The notes beneath the pieces are model-generated. The model ran no database searches. It saw nothing but the letters and a program-made list of their open reading frames with translations, and was not told the DNA's origin. Source: Paraspadella gotoi (taxonomy: Eukaryota > Chaetognatha). From it: a stretch of 64,000 nt of DNA. The stretch's first letter is position 1; every line of letters begins with the position of its first letter. The DNA lies in NCBI GenBank assembly GCA_051294375.1, contig CM119265.1, positions 2,401,268-2,465,267 on the forward strand, in the 5' to 3' direction. Position numbers and translations under genes: made by a program. Positions 42,663 through 52,288 of the stretch are shown here, piece by piece.

Positions 42663-45452
42663 ATTCCTCAATTCAAACGACAGAATTTACGATTCGGGTC
42701 GAATCGTCGTTTTCTACGGCGTCGACCGTGACGCCGCCGCCGCCACCGTCTTCAGCGTCTCCGGCGCCACCCGCATCGACGGCGCTTCCTCCCGCGGACG
42801 ATTCGGCGAGGCGCTCTGCGGCGCCGGAGATTTGGACGGCGACGGCGCCGGTGATTTCGTGGTCGGGGCGCCGTACGCGGGAGAAGAAGGAAGAGGAGCG
42901 GTTTATGTGTTTCGAGGGAGAGCGGGAGGAGGAGAAATTGGGAAGAGGGCGTCGCAGGTGAGAGAGGGAGGGAGAGAGGGAGGGAGATAGAGTGAGAGAG
43001 AGATAGAGGGAGAGGGAGAAAGAAGGGAAGAGAGAAGAATACCTAATAAGAAAATGGATGAAATTTAAAAAAAAAACAAAGAAACATACAAATAAAAATA
43101 TTGATTAAGAAATAACAAAAATCATAAAAAAATCTTACGCAAATAGTACAAAATTTAATCTCGCACTTTTCCTCTTCCTCCTCTCCTTCCTCTCATTCTC
43201 CTCCTCTCCCCTCTTCTCCTCCTCCCCCTTCTCCTCCTCCCCCTCTTCTTCCTCCTCCCATCCTCCCAAACAGGTCGTCGACTCCTCCACCCTCCCTTCC
43301 GCCTCTTCTCTCTCCGGATTCGGATTCTCTCTCGACGCCGGTCAAGATCTCGACGGCAACGCCCACCCGGATGTAACCGTGGGCGCGCCCATGAGTGGAA
43401 AGGTGGTGCATCTGTGGTCGAAGCCGGTCGTGAGGTGATTTATCACAGAGTGACTGATTGATTCATTCATTCATTGGTTCATTTATTTATTCGTTCAGTC
43501 ATTTATTTATTCATTCATTGATGGATTGATTGATTTATTCATTATTGTATTGATTAACTGATTGATGGATTGGATTGATTGATTTATTGGTTGATTAATT
43601 GGTTAAGGGGATTAAGGAGGGCGGTATAAAAATTGCTTTTTATTATTTTTTTTTAAGTATTTTTTTATTTAAATAATATTTCGATTGAACGATTGATTAA
43701 CTGATATAGCAATCTATATGACAGATTAATTGATCGGTCAATCGTTGAATTTATTTACATATATCTAAGAATAGATTTAATTCGGTTTTTTTTTGGCTAA
43801 AACTCGTAGAAATGATTTATTGATTGATCTTTTTTTTTCCAATTTGATTAAATTAAATTCCATTTTTCTGTTCGTCAATCCTTCTTTTCTTTTTTCTCTT
43901 CAGGGTCGAAGCGAGAGTGGAGGTGATTCCAGAGGTGGTGGACAGAGAGAGGAAGACTTGTTACGTGCAGGAGAGAGAAGGAGGAGCAGGAGGAGGAGGA
44001 GGAGCAGGAGGAGGAGGAGGAACAGAGTCAAAGCCGCACGCTTGCGTCGACGTCAAATTTTGTTTGCGTTATTGGGGAAAGGGTAAGATTGTGGTCTGGC
44101 ATCGCACATATAAACAATTAAACATGACTCTTTCAGTTGTGACCCGGTGCCTCATTAAGTTATGCCATCAGCTCATGACCATTAGGTACCGGGATCGATC
44201 CCCAACGGTGCCTACCCTGAGGGATGCGTGGGGACGGCCGTAAACCGTCCTTGAGGGCCTGCTTCCAAGCCCATTGCTGCCGATGGGGCAAAGAAAATAC
44301 AAATTTTCGCATCATTCTTAATGACATCTTCCTCTTCCCCTCCCTCCTCCAACTCCCTCGTCCACTTCCTCCAAGGCCTCCCCCCTCGTCTCCGCTTCCT
44401 CGTCAACGTCTCTCTCGACACCTCTCTCCCACTCCATCGCCGTCGGCTCTTCGCTCTCTCCGACGGCGGAATTCGATTCTCCTTCAAAACTTCGAGGATC
44501 AACAGAGAGAAAGAGTTTTGTCAGTCGACCAGAGTTTATCTGAGGAACGACGAGGACAGGTTTGAAATTTGGAGAGGATCGAGTCCTTCAATCTTATTTA
44601 CATATTGTAGCAATTTGGATCATTTCTTATATCTTTTGATACGGGTTTTCGTAGGAGTCTGTTTTTTTACTATTTTAGAATTACTTTTAATAGGGTTTAA
44701 TAATTATTTAGTTTTCGAATTAATAATCAAATATTTCATTGTAGTTTCGTAGCTTTTCAAATGAAAGTATTTTTCTGTCTCATGTTTGATACTAGATTAT
44801 TAATGGCTTGGGTGATTTTTGGTTTAGAAAAATTGTTGGATGATTTTTCCAATTTTTCCAAAAATCCCTCAGATACGCTGACAAACTGACGCCCATCCTC
44901 GTCAACGCCTCTTACTCTTTGCTCCCTTCTTCCTCCTCCTCTTCCTCCTCCTCCTCTTACTCCACCGTTTCCGGTCGTCCGGCGCCGATGCTCGACCCGA
45001 CTTCTCCGGGGTCCGTCTTCGCCTCCGCCGACGTCGTTAAGAATTGCGGCGTCGACGGACGATGCGTTCCGGACTTGAAGATCTTGAAGACCAACTTGAG
45101 GAGAGGAGGAGGAGGAGGAGGAGGAGGAGGAGGAGTTGGGGAGGTGGTTCACTACATCGGGTCCAGGGACGATTATTTGCTGCTGACGATGCAGGTACGG
45201 AATGCTTGTTAAGAAAGCCTGACTGATTGATTGATTGATTGATTTATCGATTGATTGATTGTCCAATTGATTGATTGACCGATTGATTGATTGACCAATT
45301 GATTGATTGACCGTCCAACCACTCTTTCAGATTCACAACTCTCTCGAAGACGCCTTCGAATCCCGACTTCGAGTTCATCTTCCGCCCGAAGTCGATTTCG
45401 TCAACATCGTCGGAAATCGTCATCCCGAAATCTCTTGTTCACTGGAGGACGA

Positions 45453-45493
<41 letters not shown>

Positions 45494-47418
45494 TTCCTGG
45501 CTTGGAAGAGAATTCCACAGTCGCCGAAAAACAAGTGAGAGAAGAATTAAATGGATTGGTTCTTTTATATCCAAGTGAAACGGTTAAAAACAATATTATA
45601 TCGCTTCATTGATAGAGAAGCCAAGTATTCTTGTAGTTATTAAACGAGACTTGCAGAAATCTGATACGTTATTATCTCGTAAAATTGATGGAGGCCTTAA
45701 ACCACCAAAGCCTGTCCAAAGTCAGGGGCAAGATAGCTTATTTATTAAATGAATGAATAATCTTTTTAATTTTGTTTGATTGTTTCATTGCCTTATTTAA
45801 TTCAGTCTACTTGTCCAGTGTTTACTTTGGTCATGCTGGACCAGCAATGCTGGTGCTATTTCGTGCTTGTCTCAATTTGGATTTTCCTTTTTGCTTCATT
45901 CTGAAATAATACAAATTGAAAACGTCTCAGAATTTCAATACAATCCCCTAAAACCCCCTTTTCTTTCCTTCCCCCCCCCCGACCCCCTCTCCAATCATCA
46001 GATCGTCCTCTGTTCCCTCGGAAACCCCTTCCCCTCCCAGCGGCTCGTCCGCGTTCGCCTCAAACTCGACGCATCAAAGGTCGGAAAGAAGATTCCCGGC
46101 TCCTCCACGCTTCTCCTCCTCGCTCCTCCTCCTCTTACTCCTCCTCCTCCTCCTCCAGGCTCAAGTTCCTCGTCGACGTCTTCAGTCGAAATCCCGAAGC
46201 TGAAGAGACGCTGGAGGACAATTCGGCGGAGACCACGTTGAGGGTCAGATTTTTGTTTTGTTTTGTTTTCAACTCTCCTCTTCTCCCTTAACCCCCCGCC
46301 TCCATCCCCAGGTGGAACCCTTCGTCCGCCTCTACCTTCAAGGCGCCGCCATCCCCGAGCAGATCGTCTACGCATCCTCCAGCGCCTCGTCCACTCCAAC
46401 CGAGCTTTCCACATCCGCGACAAACTCCACCCACCCAGAGGCGACACACCTCTTTCTCCTCCAGAACGAAGGCCCCTCCGACGCCTCCGAGATTCGTCTC
46501 CGCATCGCTTGGCCCGAGCGGGTCGTGGTGAAGGACAATGCAGCCGCTGACGCCGCTGCTCCGGCCGACGGCGGATCGGTGGAGCTGCCGCTGCTGACGC
46601 TGACTCAACCTCCCGAGATTCTGAGAGGAGAAGGGAAGTGCTTGATGGAGCGAGAGGAGGAGAGAGGAAGAAGGAAGAGGAGCGGGAAGGAAGATGAGTG
46701 GAGCGAAGGATATGGAGCAATTTACGTCGTTAACAACAACGACAACATCGAAGACGAGGCTCCAATCGCTGCCGCTCGTCTCGGACCGCAACGTCTCTCT
46801 TGCGACGACAACAACCACGACAACAACGACGATTCCCCTTTCCTCCGTTGCGTATTTCTCCTTTGCCGGATCCGCTCATTTCCGTCCGCCGATTCGGCGC
46901 TGATTCGCGTCTCTTCTCGGCTCCGCTCGGCGTCGCTGCGACGAGCCTTTCCCGGCGCCGAGAGAATCGACGTGGAGAGTCGAGCGAAGGCGGAGGTGAG
47001 CAAAGTGCCTTACTCTGGCTGGGGAGACGACGCCGCTGCCGCCGAAGCTTGGGCGGCCGACGCCGTCGTCGTTACCGTCTTTCATCCGGCGTCGTCGTCG
47101 CCGCCGCCGACGCCGCCGCCGCTGTGGGTCGTCGTCGTCGCCGTCGTCGCCGGCGTCGTCGTTCTTCTCGTCGTCGTCGTTTGTTTGAAGATTTGCGGAT
47201 TCTTTAAGAGAAGAAAGGAAGAGGGAGAGGGAGAGGGAGAGGGAGAGAGAGAAGGGTTGAGGGAGAGCGAGAGAGAGAGCGAGAGGGGCACGGAAGAGAC
47301 GACGCCGCAGCCGCCGTCTACGGCGTCGTCCGCGGCGTCGGCTGCGTCCTCTGCGGATTCGCTGAAGCAGCTGGAGAATTCGGCCGATTTGGAGGGAGAT
47401 AAGTACGATGCGTGTTGA
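21609..47418 (+). CDS. Integrin alpha subunit (15 exons)
   Basis: Exons: 21609-22134, 22432-22682, 23017-23133, 23289-23409, 23968-24262, 41399-41542, 42684-42957, 43274-43434, 43904-44082, 44376-44559, 44873-45194, 45331-45534, 46002-46079, 46166-46243, 46312-47418. All phases fit (4041 nt, 1346 aa). Mature start is FNLDVSFPVFHRG. FG-GAP propeller repeats include FGFSV, LVGAP, NQWLGASV and GFCMNGFSSAITDDG, with calcium loops DLNADGAEDL, DLDGDGAGDF and DLDGNAHPDV. No alphaI domain interrupts the propeller. Thigh and calf domains follow (KNCGVDGRCVPDL), then a furin-like RRKR site near 46670, a hydrophobic Val-rich transmembrane helix and the GFFKR cytoplasmic motif. It would pair with a beta subunit as an adhesion receptor. 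Odd points: poly-Gly, poly-Ser and poly-Thr runs, a 125-residue extension before the signal-like helix, and a 17-kb intron containing another gene. Confidence 0.93.
22285..22430. repeat. (TTTCC)n pentanucleotide repeat
   Basis: Long TTTCC run that ends exactly at the exon 2 acceptor, so it doubles as the polypyrimidine tract of integrin intron 1. Confidence 0.9.
24270..24375. repeat. (GATT)n microsatellite
   Basis: Starts a few bases after the donor of integrin exon 5. The same placement next to a donor is seen at 1589, 41560 and 45225. Confidence 0.9.
26600..27352. repeat. About 48-bp minisatellite interrupted by assembly gap
   Basis: At least ten units of about 48 bp. Consensus parts are AATTAAGTAGAAATAGTTCG, AGTATCACATACCTCAAATG and AGGAGGAG. 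Units near the gap are nearly identical and those at the left end are diverged. Each unit holds the near-palindrome CCTCAAATGAGG. Confidence 0.85.
27040..27284. other. Assembly gap (245 N)
   Basis: Run of N inside the 48-bp minisatellite. The X-filled ORFs here are meaningless. Confidence 0.99.
27448..27560. repeat. 46-bp tandem repeat, about 2.4 copies
   Basis: The unit GGTCTGATGCTGGTGAAAGG plus a GGAGGTTGATGGGG part repeats at 27448 and 27494, with a partial third copy. Confidence 0.85.
29620..30187 (+). mobile_element. Dispersed repeat family A, copy 2
   Basis: Head AACAAGTTTGAGCAATACAA, then GAGCTGCCCACCATCATTAG; internal short GAC and GATT runs; CACACTT/ACCCACATACAAAATTTCA core; GGACGGACGGATGGACAGAC tract; AAGTGAATTATAGAG; hairpin 30157-30187 with arms AGCCGGA/TCCGGCT and inner TGCT/AGCA, followed by AAAAAC. 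Best complete copy. Confidence 0.65.
30188..31918. other. Integrin intron 5: AT-rich DNA and a 26-bp minisatellite
   Basis: Mostly AT-rich. 30740-30830 resembles a retroelement 3' end: AATGAAGGCTCG, then GAGCCGAAACATGTCTG and AATAAAATTCG. A related inverted stretch lies at 10030-10080. No gene was seen. Confidence 0.4.
31190..31425. repeat. GGGAGGAATCCCGTGTG minisatellite
   Basis: About ten imperfect units built from GGGAGGAATCCCGTGTGG, alternating with GGAGGAATCAAGTAG. GGGAGGAATCCC makes each unit partly self-complementary (GGGA/TCCC). Confidence 0.85.
31919..34699 (-). CDS. Multi-pass membrane protein, XK-related-like, 5' end in gap
   Basis: Two exons on the minus strand: one running from the gap edge (34699) to 34200, ending LMALGTLQG at a strong GTAAGT donor, and one 33687-31919 (588 residues to stop). 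They join in phase 1. The first holds ANFLHTLLESFPQMVVQTG, a helix like the E-x-x-P-Q segment of XK-related scramblases, a Cys-containing loop, and SIAISCIGIAKLAVG. The second has several hydrophobic helices (for example SSLLLLCFFPLILLRLLLP) separated by aromatic- and Lys-rich loops. XK-related membership is inference from that one segment and the helix pattern; the long C-terminal part is unlike typical members. The gene lies wholly inside integrin intron 5, in the opposite orientation. The N-terminal exon is missing because of the gap. Confidence 0.6.
33735..33945 (+). mobile_element. tRNA-derived SINE-like element
   Basis: The stretch TTCGCCTCCCAACCCATAAA then CCGAGGTTCTAGCCCGGTGG looks like a tRNA anticodon arm followed by a B box (GGTTCTAGCC, near GGTTCRANNCC). 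It lies in the intron of the membrane protein gene. A noisy copy is at 36510-36690. Confidence 0.5.
34700..34724. other. Assembly gap (25 N)
   Basis: Run of N at the 5' end of the XK-related-like gene. The fixed size of 25 suggests an arbitrary placeholder. Confidence 0.99.
34725..34773 (-). CDS. Possible exon fragment beside the gap
   Basis: On the minus strand a CTCTTTCAG acceptor precedes a short frame reading LISVDTLFYFMDSI that runs into the gap. It could be part of the N-terminal region of the membrane protein gene. The evidence is thin. Confidence 0.2.
34860..35799. other. Poly-purine/poly-T flanks and a tRNA-like remnant
   Basis: 34900-35230 is an A-rich, error-like stretch. 35280-35302 is poly-T. 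35313-35375 on the minus strand resembles a tRNA (TGGCGTAGTTAGAGC A-box and a CGGCTCGAAAC B-box). 35617-35806 has an open plus-strand frame of unknown meaning. Confidence 0.35.
35800..37117 (-). other. Noisy duplicate of 33034-34345 (membrane protein gene)
   Basis: Aligns by eye over its full length with 33034-34345, including exon, intron and SINE. It differs mainly by single-base insertions and deletions, often in homopolymers, with few substitutions. Frames are broken throughout. This profile suggests uncorrected long-read sequence rather than evolutionary decay. Confidence 0.8.
37118..38024. other. Non-homologous insert between duplicate parts, with (CT)n
   Basis: Contains a CT-rich tract at 37145-37265 and AT-rich DNA. 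No counterpart in the first copy and no gene seen. Confidence 0.5.
38025..38620 (-). other. Noisy duplicate of 34357-34699 extending into the gapped region
   Basis: 38025-38400 matches the ESFPQ-containing exon of the membrane protein with many indels. Beyond it, minus-strand frames give MIAFLFGLSVSFPSAS and SDYFIASTLWKNDDRG, which resemble the first two helices of an XK-type protein. This part is probably what is missing in the N gap at 34700. Confidence 0.55.
38621..40349. other. Integrin intron 5, right part
   Basis: AT-rich DNA, an AATTAAATAG-type short repeat at 39895-39975 and (CT)n at 40142-40246. No gene was supported. Confidence 0.5.
40350..40625 (+). mobile_element. Candidate solo LTR or LTR end with tRNA-complementary site
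   Basis: A TATA-like GGTATAAAATAG at about 40446 is followed about 90 bases later by GAAATAAAATACAC, then by GTGCAGCGAGTGGGATTC and GAACCCACGCC at about 40590-40621. The last part is complementary to the 3' half of a tRNA, as in a primer-binding site, though longer than usual and with a 2-nt insertion. It could instead be a minus-strand tRNA fragment. Confidence 0.35.
40760..41230 (+). mobile_element. Dispersed repeat family A, copy 3 (3' part)
   Basis: Starts in an 18-bp-like CTTGCATAATTTTT minisatellite, then CACACACAAAATTTCATTC, an uninterrupted GACAGACAGAC tract, AAGTGGATTATAGAG and hairpin 41199-41230 with arms AGTCGGGAT/ATCCCGACT. It sits just upstream of integrin exon 6. Confidence 0.65.
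42050..42195 (+). mobile_element. Dispersed repeat family A, copy 4 (3' end)
   Basis: GGGACAGACCGATGGACAGA, then AAGTGACTTATAGAG, then a perfect 16-bp palindrome at 42176-42191 (CCGCGAGTACTCGCGG). Closest to copy 1. Confidence 0.6.
42498..42664. repeat. (AAAT)n microsatellite
   Basis: Long AAAT run in the integrin intron that ends 19 bases before the exon 7 acceptor. Confidence 0.95.
44140..44215 (+). mobile_element. tRNA-like SINE head in integrin intron 9
   Basis: CCCGGTGCCTCATTAAGTTA, an anticodon-arm-like middle, then the B box GGGATCGATCCCC and a closing GGTGCC. It differs in sequence from the SINE at 33.7 kb. Confidence 0.4.
45620..45775 (+). mobile_element. Dispersed repeat family B, copy 3
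   Basis: Best-preserved copy: GATGGAGGCCTTAAACCACC, AAAGCCTGTCCAAAGTCAGG, GGCAAGATAGCTTATTTATT and tail AAATGAATGAATAA. It lies in integrin intron 12. Confidence 0.7.
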
Positions 47419-48416
47419 GAAGGAACTACAACGACGACAACAACAACGAAAGCAACAGTATTAACAACAACAATAAAAAGAACAACATCGTCAGCCAAAA
47501 TAACCAAAACAAGAGCCCAGCAGTTCTTCGAGATTTTAAACGAGAGATGTTTTCAGAGATGATTTATTTATTTAATCAGATGATTTACAGATGATTTCTT
47601 TACGTTAGAAAATGGAGTTGGTTTTGAAAGTCAGTTTTATAGACAATTTTTTCGTATACCTTACAATGGACGAAATACATTTTATAAATATAATCAAGCT
47701 TGGATAAATATTGTACAAAGTTCGTTATAGCTTTAGGATATTTTTTTTTGAAAATAATAGTATTTTTAGTTATCAACGAAGTAACGTGCTTGTTTTTACT
47801 ATATCTTTTCTCGTGCAACTAATTTCATTTTAATCTTATTCCGTGTTAAGTATTAATTTGATGAAACTGGTTAACTATCGGTGCCATTACCGTCTCGTGA
47901 TGTTTATAATTCTATTGCCTTTTTTATTTTCTAAAACCAGAATGATATTATTATACTCATCCCATTTGATTTACTTTTCATTAAAATATTTAAAAAAACG
48001 AATTATTTTCTGAGATTCCAAATAAAAATTCAGTTAATTTAGATTAATAACATAGCTAATTTTATCGAAACTCAAAAATCATTAGGATAGCATTAAATTG
48101 AACCAACTTGAAAAAACAGTAGGATATGGCTGCTGCGGTCCTCATTCGGACGAAAACATAAGAAAAAACAAAACAAATAATTAGAAATGTATTTGTTTTG
48201 ACAGTTTAATCGATTGTTTATTCAGTCCATCACCGTCTGAATCTAAAAATATCGATCTTCGATCGTGAGAACGAAAAACCTGTCGTCACATTTTTTTTCA
48301 CCAAAAAAAAGTCTGGGATTTCGTCTGGTTAATGTTTTCAAATTTGGAAAAAAAACTCGTTGGAGAAGAAATATTTTAAAGTTTTTTTAAAAGTTTTGAC
48401 ACGGGGAGAGAGAGGA

Positions 48417-48640
48417 GATATGTCATCTCCCAAATCCTCCGCCCCGCGGGGTGCTCTAGGGGCGGCCCCAGGGGGCAGACTATTCCAGGGGAGCAGCAAA
48501 TGGTCATTGAGGGGGCGCCCCTAATAGACCCAAAATGTTTTGCCCCAGGGGGAACCCCCCTGGGCGGCCCCTGCGGCCAAAAAAAAGGTCTGCCCCTGGG
48601 GGTAACCCCTTGGGGAGCAAAAAAGTGCTCCCCTGGGCGG
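48417..48640 (+). repeat. GC-rich palindromic element, copy 1
   Basis: A block of CCCCAGGGGG-type short palindromes (GCCCCAGGGGG, CCCCCTGGGCGGCCCC) in otherwise AT-rich DNA. It starts ATGTCATCTCCCAAATCC, matching the reversed start of the second copy at 50.2 kb. Confidence 0.65.
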
Positions 48641-48755
48641 AATTAAGGAGAGAGCAAAGTTTAGATAAAAAAATATACTTTCTGACAATGTTATTGTATC
48701 TGAGAATCTCTCCTGTCTGTTACCTCTCTCTTTCTCTCTTTCTCTTTCTCTCTCA

Positions 48756-48797
<42 letters not shown>

Positions 48798-49027
48798 TCT
48801 CTCTCTCTCTCTCTTTTTTCTCTTTTTTTTCTTTTTCTTTCTTTCTTTTTCTTTCTCTCTTTCTTTCTCTCTCTCTATCTTTTTCTCTCTCTCTATCTTC
48901 AAGACTTGTTTTATGTAACTAAAAAAATATACATTTTTTAAAAATTATTGTTAACTCGTTTATTCCATATTTTATCTAAAAATTATAAATATTTGTATTT
49001 TTAAACTTAATTATTTTATTCAATTAA

Positions 49028-49620
49028 AAGATATAGAAACAAGTTTGAGCAAACAATGTATGACGTGGCCAACAATATTTAGTGGTAAGAAGCTAATCAG
49101 TCATCTGTCTTTTTTTTCCTTTCCCTTTTCTTCCTTTTTTTCTTTTTTTTTTTGGATGGACATACTGATGGACTGATAGAGAGAAACATAATTTTTTTAA
49201 AAAAAATATTCATAATTTGATGTTCAAAAAGAATTAAATAAATCATAAATAAACAAATAATAGGCAGTAATCGACAGATCTTACTTAGTGAATTATGGAG
49301 TCCCCCCAAAAAAAAAAATATTCATCAATATTTTTAATTCATGATTCAACATTAAAAAATGAGTTCCACATCGTGAAATAAATTTTTTTCATTTAAGATT
49401 TGTAATTAAAAATTGTCAGGTTTATAGATTCCCTCTGATGAACTCACGTTGTTGAGGAAAAGCTGATGGTTGAGAGAGAGAGTGAGCAAAACTTTATATC
49501 TAGTCCAATCACACATTTTTCTACCCACACACAAGATTTCATTCCAATCCATATATCTAATCACGAATAATTTGAGTTTAATGCTAATGTGGGACAGACT
49601 TAAAGACTGATATTAATAAT
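49028..49620 (+). mobile_element. Dispersed repeat family A, degenerate fragments
   Basis: Head AACAAGTTTGAGCAAACAAT at about 49038, a GGATGGACATACTGATGGAC tract and a decayed TTAGTGAATTATGGAGTCC. A second core, ACCCACACACAAGATTTCAT, lies at about 49525. Confidence 0.45.
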
Positions 49621-49879
49621 TAATTAAATAATTAATTAATTAATTATTTTTTATAGTGAATTAAAAAAACCATCTTACCTTTATTCTATTATTTAAAATT
49701 TCATAGATGAATTAAGATAAAATTTTGCTATGTTGGTAAAAAAGTGTACAAGTGAAAGTGAGTTTTAATGGAAAAAACAAAAGTCACATTTACTTGAATT
49801 TTATTAAAAAAATTTTCTCAATCTTTCTTCTTTCTATTTCTCACAGATGAAATTAATAAATTAGCTTATTTTTAAGTTG

Positions 49880-50070
49880 ATTGTTGACCAAATTATGCAA
49901 GTTGACCAAATTATCCAAGTTGTCTATAAAATTATGCAAGTTTACCAAATTATGCAAGTTTACAAATTATGCAAGTTTATCAAATTCTAAAAGTTGACCA
50001 AATTATATCAGTTGACCAAATTATGTCATTTGACCAAATTATGCAAGTTACCAAATTATGCATATTTGGT
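49880..50070. repeat. 17-18-bp minisatellite (inverted relative to 19.6 kb)
   Basis: Units of ACCAAATTATGCAAGTTG, the reverse complement of the CAACTNGCATAATTTGGT unit seen at 19617 and 40760. Confidence 0.8.
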
Positions 50071-50234
50071 ATTGGCGCAGCTATTGGTTCATTGATTGAT
50101 TAATTGAAGTGAAAAATATTATTTTTATTTTTATATTTTATTTTAATAAAAGATGAAAAAAGAAAAGAGATAGAGAAAGAGAGAGAGAGGGAGAGAGAGA
50201 AAGAGAGGAGAGGGAGAGAGAAATAGGAGGGAGA

Positions 50235-50475
50235 GAGAGCCGTTCCAGGGGGCAGGCAAATTCATGCCCCCGGGGGTGGCCCCCAGGGGAAAGGTTTTTC
50301 TAGCCCCTGGGGATTCCCCCTGGAGTGGCCCCTTGGGGCCCAAAAAAAGAGGCTACAGGGCGGCCGCCCCTAGGCAGTAAGGATTTGCTTGCCCCCCGGG
50401 CCGCCCCGCGGGGCCACCCCGGGGAGCCGCCCCTAGGCACGCCGCCCCGGGGGAGGCGATTCTGAAGGATGACAT
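50235..50475 (-). repeat. GC-rich palindromic element, copy 2 (inverted)
   Basis: Reads in reverse as ATGTCATCCTTCAGAATCG followed by CCCCGGGGCGG-type palindromes. It is the inverted counterpart of 48417-48640. Flanked on both sides by (GA)n. Confidence 0.65.
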
Positions 50476-50494
50476 ACTTGAGAGAGAGAGAGAT

Positions 50495-50535
<41 letters not shown>

Positions 50536-50563
50536 GAGAGAGCAGAAGAGAGAGAGAGAGAGA

Positions 50564-50608
<45 letters not shown>

Positions 50609-50664
50609 GCAAAAAAATGTAAATTCTCAAATTTTTGTTTTCTTCGTCAGAAAATCTCGTCACA

Positions 50665-50899
50665 ATGGGAACATTCCTCGCGATTTCGCTGTTGGCGATC
50701 GTCGTTGGTTTCGCCTCCAGCGACGAAGTTCTAGCGACGAATTCGCCGCTGGATCATCCGCGACTCGGGATCCCTCTGCCGGTGAAGACGAACGATAGAT
50801 TCGAGTTGGTGACGAAAATGGAAAGATTTGAAGACGCAGAGGAATTGTGTCGGTGAGGGAGATTGATTGATTGATTGATTGATTGAATGATTAATTAAT

Positions 50900-50974
<75 letters not shown>

Positions 50975-50976
50975 TT

Positions 50977-51009
<33 letters not shown>

Positions 51010-52288
51010 ATTCATTCATTAATTCATTAATTCATTCATTCATTCATTCATTCATTCATTCATTCATTAATTCAATCATTCATTCATTAATCATTCATTC
51101 ATACATTTATTCACTCTTTCATTCATATTTATTTATTCATTTATCATTTATTCATTCATTGATACATTCCTCCTACCCCTCACGCCTTCTCTCGCTCTTT
51201 CTCCCCTTCCCTGTTCCTCTCTTCACCCTTTCCTCTCTCTNNNNNNNNNNNNNNNNNNNNNNNNNNNNNNNNNNNNNNNNNNNNNNNNNNNNNNNNNNNN
51301 NNNNNNNNNNNNNNNNNNNNNNNNNNNNNNNNNNNNNNNNNNNNNNNNNNNNNNNNNNNNNNNNNNNNNNNNNNNNNNNNNNNNNNNNNNNNNNNNNNNN
51401 NNNNNNNAGCATCCACGGTGGTCACCTCGCCTCCTTCTCCTCTTCCTCCTCCCTCTCTTCTCTCCTCCAAAGTCTCTTCCGTCTCGGACGCAAAGAGACT
51501 CAAGACGGATCGGGCATTTGGCTCGGCGCCCGAGGGACGGGCTCCGCCTTTGGCTTCACCGACGGGTCCCAGTGGCCCGTCGAGGTGTGCTCGACGAGAG
51601 ACTGCGGGAAGCCGTGGATTCGGGTGAGGATCGAAGGATTGCGCAATGCGCATGCGCAGAGCACCGTATTGAGAAAATAATTTATTTGGTCGTAATATTT
51701 AAGGTTTCTCTCTTGCGTCTTGTTTCTTTCTAATAATTTTCCAGTTAACTTACTTACAGTTAATTTACTTAAGTTATTTTATAGTTTTTAGAAGAAAAAA
51801 AAATTGAAAAGTCACGAGTTTTGACTTTTTAGAATTAAATTAAGATAATATCGAGTTCTTTGTTTTTTGTTTTTTCCTGCCGCTTCTCGTCCCGATAAAC
51901 TTTTCTGCCATCTATCGACTAAATATAACAAAATGGAAAACGTCTTTTGTTTATAAAAAAAAGATTTATGTTTGGTTCGTTTTACAGGAAAAATCAATTT
52001 TCTTCAACGTTTAATTGGACAAACAGTGTAATTTAAAAAAATAAATAAAGGTTACGAACCGTAAGAGCAAGACGAACTCTGCATAAACCTTCCCCCCCCC
52101 CCGGGGATTTCTCGGCCTCCCCTCTCCTCCAGGGAAAACCGCAACTCGGATTCGGCAAAGACGTTTGCATCATGATCGACATCTGGGGGTCAGAAAGTCA
52201 CGACCGCGCCCTCGCCGACGCCCCTTGCGGCCGGAACATGTTCATCTGTAACTTTGCAAAAAGCCGAGACGGCACGGGGCCGGGCTGA
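50665..52288 (+). CDS. Secreted C-type lectin-fold protein
   Basis: Exons 50665-50852, about 51408 (in gap) to 51623, and 52133-52288. Signal peptide MGTFLAISLLAIVVGFASS; the first exon ends RFEDAEELCR, the usual first helix and Cys of the fold. Exon 2 reads SIHGGHLASF, then IWLGARGTGSAFGFTDGSQW, with an extra Cys pair (VCSTRDCGKPW). Exon 3 supplies GKDVCIMIDIWG and ends CGRNMFIC plus a short tail and stop. The three-exon fold is complete except for whatever the 167-N gap hides at the start of exon 2. The calcium/sugar motifs EPN or QPD and WND are not visible, so calcium-dependent sugar binding is doubtful. It is tail-to-tail with the astacin-kringle gene. Confidence 0.82.
50864..51164. repeat. 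(GATT)n, (TTTA)n, (TTTC)n, (ATTC)n compound microsatellite
   Basis: Successive tetranucleotide blocks fill the first intron of the lectin gene up to the gap. Confidence 0.95.
51241..51407. other. Assembly gap (167 N)
   Basis: Run of N ending right at the visible start of lectin exon 2. Confidence 0.99.

Larger units (their letters stand above)
47419..50664. other. Intergenic between integrin and lectin genes
   Basis: AT-rich DNA, a CT-rich array at 48724-48898, GA arrays at 50160-50235 and 50480-50605, family A fragments and two GC-rich palindromic blocks. No protein gene was supported. Confidence 0.55.

Noticed and set aside
46002-46241. Reading integrin exons 13-14 as one 240-nt exon
   Set aside because: Splicing 46079 to 46166 in phase 0 gives the expected LKLDASK-FLVDVFSRNPEAEE. 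The unspliced frame would insert Pro/Ser low-complexity sequence and does not continue into exon 15.
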